Below are positions 32,832 through 41,019 of a DNA stretch of 64,000 nt, piece by piece. Made by a program: the position numbers and the translations under genes. Numbering within the stretch: the first letter of the stretch is position 1; each line of letters starts with the position of its first letter. The notes beneath the pieces are model-generated. The model had not been told where the DNA came from and searched no databases. It saw only the letters and a list, made by a program, of their open reading frames with translations. This stretch comes from Paenibacillus anaericanus (GTDB lineage Bacteria > Bacillota > Bacilli > Paenibacillales > Paenibacillaceae). The stretch lies in assembly GCF_003994475.1 (NCBI RefSeq), contig NZ_RZNY01000010.1, forward strand, positions 124,001-188,000, given 5' to 3'.

Positions 32832-33725
32832 ATGGTTCGTGATCAACTCAAGAAATTATTAGGTGATCTCCCTGATAATAATAGGCCTATCAAGGCTACA
32901 ATGATGACTCAAGACGAATTTGATGGGTATCATCTAGAGTCAATCCTACTCGAGTTAAATGGAATCGAACAAGTACCTGCTTATGTAGCAAAACCCCTAA
33001 CAGGAGAGGGGCCGTTCCCACTTGTCATCGTAAATCATTCTCATGGGGGAAATTATGCTCATGGGCGTAATGAATTTATTAAGAGCAGTCCCTACTTGCA
33101 GCAGCCATCATTCGCTAAAGTCCTAACAGATATGGGCTATGTCGCTTGTTGCATTGATATGTGGGGCTTTAATGAACGCGGTGGCAAAACAGAGAGTGAA
33201 CTGGTGAAGGAAATGCTGTGGAATGGCCAAGTGATGTGGGGCATGATGCTCTACGACAATATGCGGCTAATAGATTACATGTGCAATCGTGAGGACATTG
33301 ACGCTACCCGAATTGCCACACTGGGTATGTCAATGGGCGCAATGATGGCATGGTGGATGGCTGCACTAGATGAGCGGATTGGGGTCACTATCGATATTAG
33401 CGGACAAGTAGATGCGCATACATTATTGGCCAAAAGAGGACTGGATCATCATGGTTTCTATTCCTATGTTCCCGGTTTGTTAAAACATTTCACGACGCTA
33501 GAAATCCAAAAGCTGATTGTCCCTCGTCCACGAATGAGTTTAGTAGGTAGAAACGACCGGTTGTGTCCTATTGAAGGGGTCGAACATTTGGCTAACGGTC
33601 TATTTGAAGCTTACAAGGATGCAGGAAAACCAGAACATTGGCAGTCCATTATTACTAGTGGCGGTCATATGGAGACAAAGGAAATGCGGATGGAGTGGCA
33701 ACGGTTTTTAGCCCAGCATTTATAA
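32832..33725 (+). CDS. Alpha/beta hydrolase, probable pectin-fragment esterase
   Basis: 297 aa, cytoplasmic. Dienelactone hydrolase/acetyl-esterase-like fold: oxyanion region IVNHSHGGNYAHGRNE, nucleophile elbow LGMSMGAMMAWW, Asp in GRNDRLCP and His in TSGGHMETKE. The extended first strand (AYVAKPLTGEGPFPLVIVNHSHGG) is like that of acetyl-ester hydrolases of the AXE1/Abhydrolase_7 type. In this operon it may remove acetyl or feruloyl groups from imported oligosaccharides; the exact ester is a guess. Confidence 0.8.
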   Translation: MVRDQLKKLLGDLPDNNRPIKATMMTQDEFDGYHLESILLELNGIEQVPAYVAKPLTGEGPFPLVIVNHSHGGNYAHGRNEFIKSSPYLQQPSFAKVLTDMGYVACCIDMWGFNERGGKTESELVKEMLWNGQVMWGMMLYDNMRLIDYMCNREDIDATRIATLGMSMGAMMAWWMAALDERIGVTIDISGQVDAHTLLAKRGLDHHGFYSYVPGLLKHFTTLEIQKLIVPRPRMSLVGRNDRLCPIEGVEHLANGLFEAYKDAGKPEHWQSIITSGGHMETKEMRMEWQRFLAQHL

Positions 33726-33800
33726 CAGCGGGCATTAATTTACCGAGGCAGGGGCATTTCATCAAGGTTTCTAATCTACTGAAGGAACGGGGACAAGACC

Positions 33801-34766
33801 ATGCTTGTAGGAAAAGAATCTTTTTGTGATTTTCATACCATTCAAGAAGCGATTGATTCACTAGAGCAGCAATCTTCAACAAAACATGAAACGCTTTATA
33901 TTTTGTCGGGGGTCTATGAAGAAGAGGTGCGAATTTATCGTTCGCATCTTACCATCATAGGTATTGGTTATGTTGAGATCATCATGAATCGTTATGCCAA
34001 GGAATTAGGTGAGACAGGAGAAGAGATTGGAACTTTCGCGACTCCAACTATATTCTTGGGGGGGAGTCATCTTATCCTAGAGAATCTCGTCATTGTCAAT
34101 TCGGCAGGACAAGGTAAAGACGTTGGACAGGCAGTAGCTGTATATGCCCATTGTGATGAAACGGTTTTTAGAAATTGCACTCTTAGAGGTCATCAAGATA
34201 CGTTGTTTACAGGTCCACTACCACCCGCACCCAAAGAGAGATTAGTGTTTGGTGGGGTCCATTTAAGAGAACATCATCACCAATATCGCCAGCTGTATCA
34301 GAATTGTTATATTGAGGGCACTGTGGATTTTATATTTGGTGGAGCAACTGCCTACTTTGAAGATTGTGAAATTCGCAGCTTGTACCCTGGAGCGGATACT
34401 ATTGGGTATATTACTGCAGCTTCTACACCCAAAGGGCAGAAGCATGGTTACGTATTTAGGAATTGCTATCTGACAGCGGCTTCTAATGTTCCTGCGGTAT
34501 TTCTGGGACGGCCTTGGCGAGAGTATGCTAAAACCGTATTCGTAGATTGCAAGATAGGTGGGCATATTCATCCGCTTGGCTGGGATAATTGGAGTGACGC
34601 TGCTAATGAACAAACCGTTTGTTATCAGGAACAAGGTGTACAGAATGCAGATGAATTACGGAAGCATCGCGTACCTTGGGCGGGGTGTTTTGAGAAAGAG
34701 GAAGTAACTCTGGGTAAGGAACATGTTTTTACCGGAAGTGACTTTTGGAAGCGGGAAGGAAAGTAA
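33801..34766 (+). CDS. Cytoplasmic pectin methylesterase (CE8), copy 2
   Basis: 321 aa, no signal peptide. Motifs GHQDTLFTG (near 130; the usual Ala is His), DFIFGGATAYFEDC (near 175) and GRPWREYAKTVF (near 236). It is clearly divergent from copy 1, with an extra loop rich in Pro and His (PLPPAPKERLVFGGVHLREHHHQ) between the first two motifs, so it may prefer a different oligomer. The stop codon overlaps the GH43 start (TAATG). Confidence 0.92.
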   Translation: MLVGKESFCDFHTIQEAIDSLEQQSSTKHETLYILSGVYEEEVRIYRSHLTIIGIGYVEIIMNRYAKELGETGEEIGTFATPTIFLGGSHLILENLVIVNSAGQGKDVGQAVAVYAHCDETVFRNCTLRGHQDTLFTGPLPPAPKERLVFGGVHLREHHHQYRQLYQNCYIEGTVDFIFGGATAYFEDCEIRSLYPGADTIGYITAASTPKGQKHGYVFRNCYLTAASNVPAVFLGRPWREYAKTVFVDCKIGGHIHPLGWDNWSDAANEQTVCYQEQGVQNADELRKHRVPWAGCFEKEEVTLGKEHVFTGSDFWKREGK

Positions 34767-36334
34767 TGAGCGTGATACAAAATCCGATATTAAAGGGTTT
34801 CAATCCAGATCCCTGTATCTTAAGAGTTGAAGATACTTATTATATTGTAGTGTCTTCGTTTGAGTGGTTGCCCGGGGTACGAGTGTATCAATCCAAGGAC
34901 TTGGCACATTGGGAACATTGCACCGATATTTTAACGAATCAAGTTGATTTAAGAGGAAATCCGAAAAACTGTAGCATTTGGGCACCGCAATTAAGTTATC
35001 ACGATAACCTTTTTTATCTCTTATATACGGATGTGAAAAGTACCAAACGCCCATTTAAGGACGCTCATAATTTTCTCATCACGGCTCCTTCGATTGAAGG
35101 ACCTTGGTCGGAACCAGTCTATCTTAATAGTAGTGGATTTGATCCTTCTTTATTTCATGACGATGATGGTCGCAAGTGGTTACTGAATGCACTGTGGGAT
35201 TATCGTATTGTAGAGGGGAATAAATCTAGCGGCATTGTTATACAAGAATACGATAGTAAGCAACAACGGTTAGTAGGCCAACCAATTAAACTATTTGATT
35301 GTACACCATTAAAGAAAACAGAAGCACCTCATATCTATAAGCAGAACGGATACTATTATTTGATTACTGCAGAAGGTGGCACGGGTTCAGGACATGCGGT
35401 AACGGTGGCTCGTTCTGAACAATTATTAGGCCCTTATGAAGTTGATCCACAAAATCCTATGCTTACTTCGCGGGACAATCCAGAGTTGCCATTGCAATGT
35501 GCAGGACATGGCAGTCTCGTAGTAACACCCAACGGCGAATGGTATATGGCGCACCTATGTACTCGTCCTATTAATGGTAAATATGAAATTCTAGGACGAG
35601 AGACGGCTTTACAGCAAGTGTACTGGAATGAAGAAGGATGGTTACGATTAACAGCGGGTGGTAATACTCCACAATTAGAAGTGCCGGCACCTAAAGGGAG
35701 CTCGTTAGAAATTTGGAAGCAGAATGCTATATTTGAGGATACCTTCGATGGTCGGCGGATAGAGAAAACGTGGAATTCACTACGAATAATGGTAGATGAG
35801 AGTTGGTGTTCGCTTACAGAGCGCCCCGGCTATCTTCGGCTGATGGCTGGAGAGTCAATTCAAAGTCTTTTTCAACACCATATTCTTGCGATTCGGCAAA
35901 GTGATATGCAATTTCGAGCTGAAACAGCACTAGAATATTATCCTAACAGCTATTTGCAAATGGCTGGCTTGTTGCTTTATCTAAATGATGAAAACTACCT
36001 ATATGCATATGTCAGTCTCGAAGAGGGGCAAGGCAAGGTATTGCGGATAATGAGATGTGTAGCAGATACCTTCACAGTAGTTCCAGAAACGATTGCACTT
36101 CATGAGGCTTGTTCCATTCATTTAGCAGTAGAAGTGGAAAATACAAAAGCTCAATTCTACTATCACATGGGGAATGAATCGGGTTGGGAATCACTATTTG
36201 ATGTGGAAGATATCAGCTTCCTATCGGGTGGATTCACAGGGAATTTTGTTGGGATCGCCGCTCATGACATGCAACGATATCAAGGTAGCTACGCTGATTT
36301 CACTCATTTCCGTTATCATGGAAAAGATGTTTGA
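34766..36334 (+). CDS. GH43 beta-xylosidase/arabinofuranosidase-like enzyme
   Basis: 522 aa from the ATG at 34766, overlapping the previous stop and preceded by GGAAGG; an upstream in-frame ATG at 34745 lies within the previous gene. Five-bladed propeller of GH43: catalytic base Asp in GFNPDPCI, SIWAPQLSYH, Asp in GFDPSLFHDDDG, acid Glu in TEAPHIYKQNGYYYL. The C-terminal 200 residues form the concanavalin-like GH43 C2 domain of the xylosidase subgroup. No signal peptide. Likely trims xylose or arabinose side chains from imported pectic or xylogalacturonan fragments. Confidence 0.9.
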   Translation: MSVIQNPILKGFNPDPCILRVEDTYYIVVSSFEWLPGVRVYQSKDLAHWEHCTDILTNQVDLRGNPKNCSIWAPQLSYHDNLFYLLYTDVKSTKRPFKDAHNFLITAPSIEGPWSEPVYLNSSGFDPSLFHDDDGRKWLLNALWDYRIVEGNKSSGIVIQEYDSKQQRLVGQPIKLFDCTPLKKTEAPHIYKQNGYYYLITAEGGTGSGHAVTVARSEQLLGPYEVDPQNPMLTSRDNPELPLQCAGHGSLVVTPNGEWYMAHLCTRPINGKYEILGRETALQQVYWNEEGWLRLTAGGNTPQLEVPAPKGSSLEIWKQNAIFEDTFDGRRIEKTWNSLRIMVDESWCSLTERPGYLRLMAGESIQSLFQHHILAIRQSDMQFRAETALEYYPNSYLQMAGLLLYLNDENYLYAYVSLEEGQGKVLRIMRCVADTFTVVPETIALHEACSIHLAVEVENTKAQFYYHMGNESGWESLFDVEDISFLSGGFTGNFVGIAAHDMQRYQGSYADFTHFRYHGKDV

Positions 36335-36351
36335 GTCTCTTAAAGTCAAAG

Positions 36352-36377
36352 AAAAAACCTCCGAGTGGAGGTTTTTT
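36352..36377. terminator. Bidirectional terminator after the first enzyme operon
   Basis: AAAAAACCTCC-GAGT-GGAGGTTTTTT between the convergent GH43 and second AraC genes. Confidence 0.93.
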
Positions 36378-36404
36378 CTTGCCCGATAATATGCTGCGAA
36401 TGCT

Positions 36405-38750
36405 CTACATCGATTCATCAAGCTTAGATTTTGATTTGGCACCTGAATTAGTGTCACGATATTGTCCTGGTGTCATCCCTTCCTGTTTGCGGAAGGATCT
36501 GATGAAGTTCTGTGAGTTGTTATATCTTAATTTGGCTGCAATATCCTTGATCGGCATATCGGTCTCTCCCAGCCATTTCTTAGCCATCTTGAATCGATAC
36601 ATCGTCAGGTATTCACTGAAATAATAATGAGTCTCCTTACGGAAGACGCTGCTAATATAGTTGGCATTGTAATGAAGCCGCGAAGCGCATTCTTCTAATG
36701 TAAGATCCGTATCATAATCATGCTGTATCAAATCGATGATCTTCTCTGAGATGTTGTGGTACTGGGCATTTTGTCTGCTGTTAAAAATTTTGATCATAGG
36801 ATGAATGACCATGCTCCAGAACCAATCCTCAATTTCCGCTACGGTGTGAAGGTCAAGCAATTCTTCAAAAATGGAGCCATTTGCATGATAAATTTGATTG
36901 AGGCTAATCCCTGATTCCTGCATCATAATGAGTAAATTATTAAGCAGACGGGTTAGTGGAATTTGATATTCCTGCGGTGAAAGCTCTACAGCAAAGATGG
37001 TTTTAAAAAGCCCATGAACCAGTTCCTTTGCCTTATCGGTTTCAGCCAATTTGATAGCATCCATTAGATCATTTTCTTTATGTGTAGGATAATTTAAATT
37101 CAAGTAGTGCTTACCCGAGTTAATATTCTCATACTGGATAATGACACCCTTACCAAGCTTAATACGGTGCTTTAATGCTTCAAGCCCTTCTCTGTAGGCA
37201 ATAGATAGTTTGTCGATACAGTTGAATGGCAAGCTCAGGCCAATACTAACCTGCAGTTTTAAACAAGTATTTATTTCCTGCTGTAGCTTCTCTGTTAAAG
37301 AATAAAGTGTTTGGTGATAGGATTCGATATTACAATCTGGACTGCCAAATAATACGACTACCGCATGGTCCATAATTACAGGAGCAAGTCTTTGCTCTGA
37401 AGGGACCAACTCTTCGATGATATTGTGTACGGCAAATAATAATAAGTTGAGATCCTTCTTCTCATAGCTAGTATCTTCGGAGAAGTCGATGGATAAGGTA
37501 ATGACAGCCATCGTCTTCCATTCCTCAACCTGAGTATGATAGTCGAATTGTTCCAGTTCTTCGAACAGTTTACGCTTCTTAATGTTACCGTGGAAGGCGT
37601 TGATTAGGAAAAATGTGCGAACCTGCTGGATATGCTGCCCCAGTTCTTTTTCAAGCTGGGATTTGGTTTGGAATAAATTATGTACTTGCTCCCCAATTAC
37701 CTGAAACTCATTGGTATGTTTTAACCTGAGATCAGTCTTGCGCTGCCCTATTTGATTGAGTAGTCTTTCAATTGGTGTATACATCTGGCGGGAACCTATC
37801 CAAGCTAATATAATCGACAATAGCAACATAACAATACATAAATATATAGTAATAGTACCAATCTTATTAGATTCCTTCGTCAGACTTTCCATTGACGTAA
37901 CGGATAGGTATACCCACCCATTTAACTGAGACCTCAAATAAGTAACTGAATATTTTTTATTGTTTATCAGAGTTTTAAACTGTCCGGATGTTTTCTCCGG
38001 ATCTGAAATCAAAGAGAGTTCTTGAAATCCACTTTCATCAACAGGTTTGCCGATTAATGAGGAATCAGGGTGGAGTAGGATTCTGTTATCTTCGTTTAAT
38101 ATCATAATACTATCCAAAGGTTGCACGTCTGTGTTGATATCATCTTGAAGACTGCAGGCTGGAATATTTGCAAGAGCTAGTCCGTATTTTTGTAGCTTTG
38201 AGTTCGGAAGCTTCTTTATAAGACTAATACTATAATTACAGCCTGTAGGATTAATGCTTTCCTCACTATAGAACCATGAAGAGGGGGTTAGGATCCATGA
38301 AGTATTATCAGGAGTACTTAGTAGATTTGAAAGTTGCTCATGGTCCTTATATTGATCTAATCGATAGAGCCCGGAATTTTTGATCATCCAATTTTGCCGT
38401 TGGTTCAAAAGGATAACATCTTCTAATTTTGTATCAAAGGATTGCATGTTACGGATTTCACTTCTTAAATCATTGTATAAAATGAAATCGTTTTCATTTA
38501 ATTGGTTGTCGAGTGCTTTTTTTAATACACTTGAGCTAACGACTTGGTTTAAAGTTTGATTGACAGTAGTGAGCTTATGCTCAACATTTGAACTGATTTG
38601 TAAAATGAGTTCCATTTTACTTTTGTTTACATTTTTTTGGATTTCTTTAGAGGATGTCAGATATGAAAATGAACCGATGAACAGCACAGGGAGCGTGCTA
38701 ATGACAAAGGTAAAAATAGTTAGTTTACTTAAGAAGCTTAATGGTCTCAC
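36405..38750 (-). CDS. AraC-family regulator with membrane-anchored sensor domain, second copy
   Basis: About 781 aa. The GTG at 38750 follows AAAGGTG; the GTG at 38762 is part of that site. Architecture as in the protein at 23224: helix near 10-30, extracellular domain, second helix near 300, HAMP-like linker, middle region and AraC helix-turn-helix (CASRLHYNANYISSVFRKE; ETDMPIKDIAAKLRYNNSQNFIRSF). It is divergent from an orphan binding protein at 38966. The shared CGATAATCATTT motif in front of that gene and of the next importer makes it their likely activator. Confidence 0.88.
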   Translation of the reverse strand: MRPLSFLSKLTIFTFVISTLPVLFIGSFSYLTSSKEIQKNVNKSKMELILQISSNVEHKLTTVNQTLNQVVSSSVLKKALDNQLNENDFILYNDLRSEIRNMQSFDTKLEDVILLNQRQNWMIKNSGLYRLDQYKDHEQLSNLLSTPDNTSWILTPSSWFYSEESINPTGCNYSISLIKKLPNSKLQKYGLALANIPACSLQDDINTDVQPLDSIMILNEDNRILLHPDSSLIGKPVDESGFQELSLISDPEKTSGQFKTLINNKKYSVTYLRSQLNGWVYLSVTSMESLTKESNKIGTITIYLCIVMLLLSIILAWIGSRQMYTPIERLLNQIGQRKTDLRLKHTNEFQVIGEQVHNLFQTKSQLEKELGQHIQQVRTFFLINAFHGNIKKRKLFEELEQFDYHTQVEEWKTMAVITLSIDFSEDTSYEKKDLNLLLFAVHNIIEELVPSEQRLAPVIMDHAVVVLFGSPDCNIESYHQTLYSLTEKLQQEINTCLKLQVSIGLSLPFNCIDKLSIAYREGLEALKHRIKLGKGVIIQYENINSGKHYLNLNYPTHKENDLMDAIKLAETDKAKELVHGLFKTIFAVELSPQEYQIPLTRLLNNLLIMMQESGISLNQIYHANGSIFEELLDLHTVAEIEDWFWSMVIHPMIKIFNSRQNAQYHNISEKIIDLIQHDYDTDLTLEECASRLHYNANYISSVFRKETHYYFSEYLTMYRFKMAKKWLGETDMPIKDIAAKLRYNNSQNFIRSFRKQEGMTPGQYRDTNSGAKSKSKLDESM

Positions 38751-38838
38751 TGGACTCAGCACCTTTGCTTATGTAGAAGTAGTCACTGATCTAAGTGTAT
38801 GTAATCTGGTCAATAATGACAATAATCATCTCGTGTCC

Positions 38839-38854
38839 CGATAATCATTTACCC
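38839..38854 (+). promoter_or_regulatory. CGATAATCATTTACCC motif upstream of the orphan binding protein
   Basis: Matches the element at 40894-40909 at 15 of 16 bases. It lies 112 bases upstream of the gene start, a fitting place for an AraC-type activator site. Confidence 0.55.
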
Positions 38855-38965
38855 TAATTATGAGTATGAACGGTAAATATTTCAAGTGATTTGGTGTATT
38901 GTGATATTTATAGGACGAATATAGCGGGCTAAGCAACATACATAACTTTTAGGGGGAAACAAAGA

Positions 38966-40483
38966 ATGTCTAGAGAATCTGTTAGGAGAAGAGTAACCTA
39001 TTATGGCTGTTTGTTTTTTATACTCGCTATTTCCTTGTTAAGCGCATGTGGTAATGATGAGTCTGCAGGGACAAAGTCTAGTGAGAATCTTCCGAGGATT
39101 TCTATTCTGGCACCGCTTCACTTTCCCCAGCAGCCTTCAAAGGAAATAATGGATGAAATTGAAAAATTGACAGAAGTACACCTCGATATAAGATGGGTTC
39201 CTGAGGGTGTCTATACGGATAAAATGAACACGGCACTGACAACGAATTCCCTAGATAAAGTTACCTTTGTGAAATTTTCGGACTATAATCTAGTGAAAAA
39301 TGCGATTCGTTCTGAAGCCTTTTGGGAGATTGGACCTTACCTTCAGGAATTCTCTAATCTTAAAAACCTAGATAAAGCTATTCTTAACCAAGCCGCCATC
39401 GATGGTAAAATATATGGCTTATATACCGAACGCCCCTCGTCTAGACAGGGAATCATTATCCGAAAAGATTGGCTCGACAATCTTCAATTAAGTAATCCCC
39501 AAACAATAGATGAGCTATATGAGGTCATGAAGCAGTTTACTTATAATGATCCTGACCAGAATGGTAAACGGGATACGATTGGATTAGTTGACCGTAACGA
39601 TCTTGTCTATGGTGTATTCAAGACGCTGAGTTCTTATTTTGGTACCCCAAATAATTGGAAGATAGAGAACAATCAAATTATTCCTGAATTCGCGACAGCG
39701 GAGTATATGAACACTATGAACTTTATGAAGAAATTGTATAATGAGAAAATTATTAATCAGGACTTTGCTCTTACTAGTAAAGAAGTTCAACGGGATGACT
39801 TTATCCGCGGGCAAGCTGGTGTATATATTGGAAGTATGACAGACGTGCAGAGATTGTCTGTTGAAGCTCAGGCTCTGAATCCAAAGGTAGAATTGACACT
39901 GATCAATCGGATCGAGGGGCCTGATGGATATAAGGTATGGTCTATCCCAAATTACAACGGATTGTATCTCTTCTCGAAAAAGGCCATTACGACAGAGGAT
40001 GAGTTGAAACAGGTGCTTACCTTTTTTGATCGGATGATGGATAAAGACGTAGCAAATCTAATGATGTATGGGTTTGAGGGGCGACATTATGAACTTCAAG
40101 ACGGGAAGGTCATTCTTCCAGAGGAAACCTCGCAACTACGTGTAAATGAAGTGAATCCTCTATATTCTTTGATGATTGCTGATGTTAGTAATAAGAATAT
40201 TATGGAGGTAGGCAAGAAGGAGCAACTGACCGCCCTTGCGGATCAGTTGATTAAAGACAATGAACTGTTTCTTGTTAATGATCCAACAGTTCACCTAAGC
40301 TCCCCAACCTATGATGAGAAGAATGTGGAATTGTCTACGATTATTGTAGATGCTACGTACAATTACATTCTCGGCAATTTAAATGTAGGTGAATTTCAAC
40401 AAGAGATAGAGCGCTGGAAGCGTAATGGTGGGCTCCAGATTATCCAAGAGTATAATGAGGCAATCGCACGCGATATGAAATAA
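38966..40483 (+). CDS. LplA-type sugar-binding lipoprotein without its own permeases
   Basis: 505 aa, lipobox LLSAC after a long charged N-terminus. Same family as the proteins at 27749 and 41020, with the conserved NDPDQNGKRDTIGLV loop and a C-terminal WKRNGGLQIIQEYNEA. A terminator follows immediately and no permease is linked, so it must share one (probably 42700-44565) or serve as a sensing protein for the divergent AraC regulator. The long pre-lipobox segment (about 27 residues) is somewhat unusual. Confidence 0.88.
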   Translation: MSRESVRRRVTYYGCLFFILAISLLSACGNDESAGTKSSENLPRISILAPLHFPQQPSKEIMDEIEKLTEVHLDIRWVPEGVYTDKMNTALTTNSLDKVTFVKFSDYNLVKNAIRSEAFWEIGPYLQEFSNLKNLDKAILNQAAIDGKIYGLYTERPSSRQGIIIRKDWLDNLQLSNPQTIDELYEVMKQFTYNDPDQNGKRDTIGLVDRNDLVYGVFKTLSSYFGTPNNWKIENNQIIPEFATAEYMNTMNFMKKLYNEKIINQDFALTSKEVQRDDFIRGQAGVYIGSMTDVQRLSVEAQALNPKVELTLINRIEGPDGYKVWSIPNYNGLYLFSKKAITTEDELKQVLTFFDRMMDKDVANLMMYGFEGRHYELQDGKVILPEETSQLRVNEVNPLYSLMIADVSNKNIMEVGKKEQLTALADQLIKDNELFLVNDPTVHLSSPTYDEKNVELSTIIVDATYNYILGNLNVGEFQQEIERWKRNGGLQIIQEYNEAIARDMK

Positions 40484-40496
40484 AATCTTTCTTTGG

Positions 40497-40526
40497 AACC
40501 ACTGCGTAATTAGCGCAGTGGTTTTA
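40497..40526 (+). terminator. Terminator of the orphan binding protein gene
   Basis: AACCACTGCG-TAATTAG-CGCAGTGGTT with TTTTA, 13 bases after the stop codon. Confidence 0.9.
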
Positions 40527-40842
40527 TTGGTCTCTAACACATAATTAGTGCATGACGATGGATGGTTCGCTATATGCAAGGATGTTGCAAAGGACCTGCT
40601 ACCGATTTCATTTACCGGGAAATACTCCAGCTAATTTGATGGGAGAACCCATAATTCCTCATCTAACTGGAATAACTCCAGTTAAATCAACGATTCACCG
40701 TCACTATACTTCTCAAGCGTCAAATTAGCTGGAGAAATTCCAGTTCGTTACCTACTGGCGGAAGCAAGTACCATATTAGATGGAGATATTCCTTGTATAT
40801 AACTCCACCCAATTTCAAGTTTATTCTTTATACATTGTGTAT
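40527..40842. repeat. Gene-free stretch with CTCCAGTTA-type inverted repeats
   Basis: Contains a perfect hairpin TAACTGG-AATAACT-CCAGTTA (40664-40684) and a related unit TTAGCTGGAGAAATTCCAGTT (40725-40745). Half-units lie at 40624-40638 (ACTCCAGCTAATTT) and 40774-40792 (ATTAGATGGAGATATTCC). It looks like a cluster of a dispersed intergenic repeat, distinct from the family at 8635-8910. No supported coding frame. Confidence 0.6.
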
Positions 40843-40874
40843 AAGCACCTGGCCACACGGCTAGGTGCTTTTTT
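40843..40874 (+). terminator. Stand-alone terminator before importer 2
   Basis: AAGCACCTGGCC-ACAC-GGCTAGGTGCTT plus a T tract. It lies 320 bases after the previous terminator with no gene between them, which hints at an untranslated transcript or a back-up stop. Confidence 0.88.
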
Positions 40875-40893
40875 ATATGCTGTTCAGTTATCA

Positions 40894-40909
40894 CGATAAT
40901 CATTTGCCC
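40894..40909 (+). promoter_or_regulatory. CGATAATCATTTGCCC motif upstream of importer 2
   Basis: Second copy of the element at 38839-38854 with one difference, 111 bases upstream of the binding protein start; nearly the same distance as in the first case. Confidence 0.55.
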
Positions 40910-41019
40910 AGATGCCTTTAAGAATAGGCGTTTATGAGTAAATGATTATTTTCGTAATCGTGCAGTGAATGTACTGTGGAACTTGTAACCAATACAAGTC
41001 CAATGGAGGTCAAAACGGT

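Noticed and set aside
38839..40909. GATAATCAT elements considered as Fur boxes.
   Set aside because: Only the left half resembles Fur; the right half diverges, and the conserved CCC end and sugar-transport context fit an AraC-type site better.
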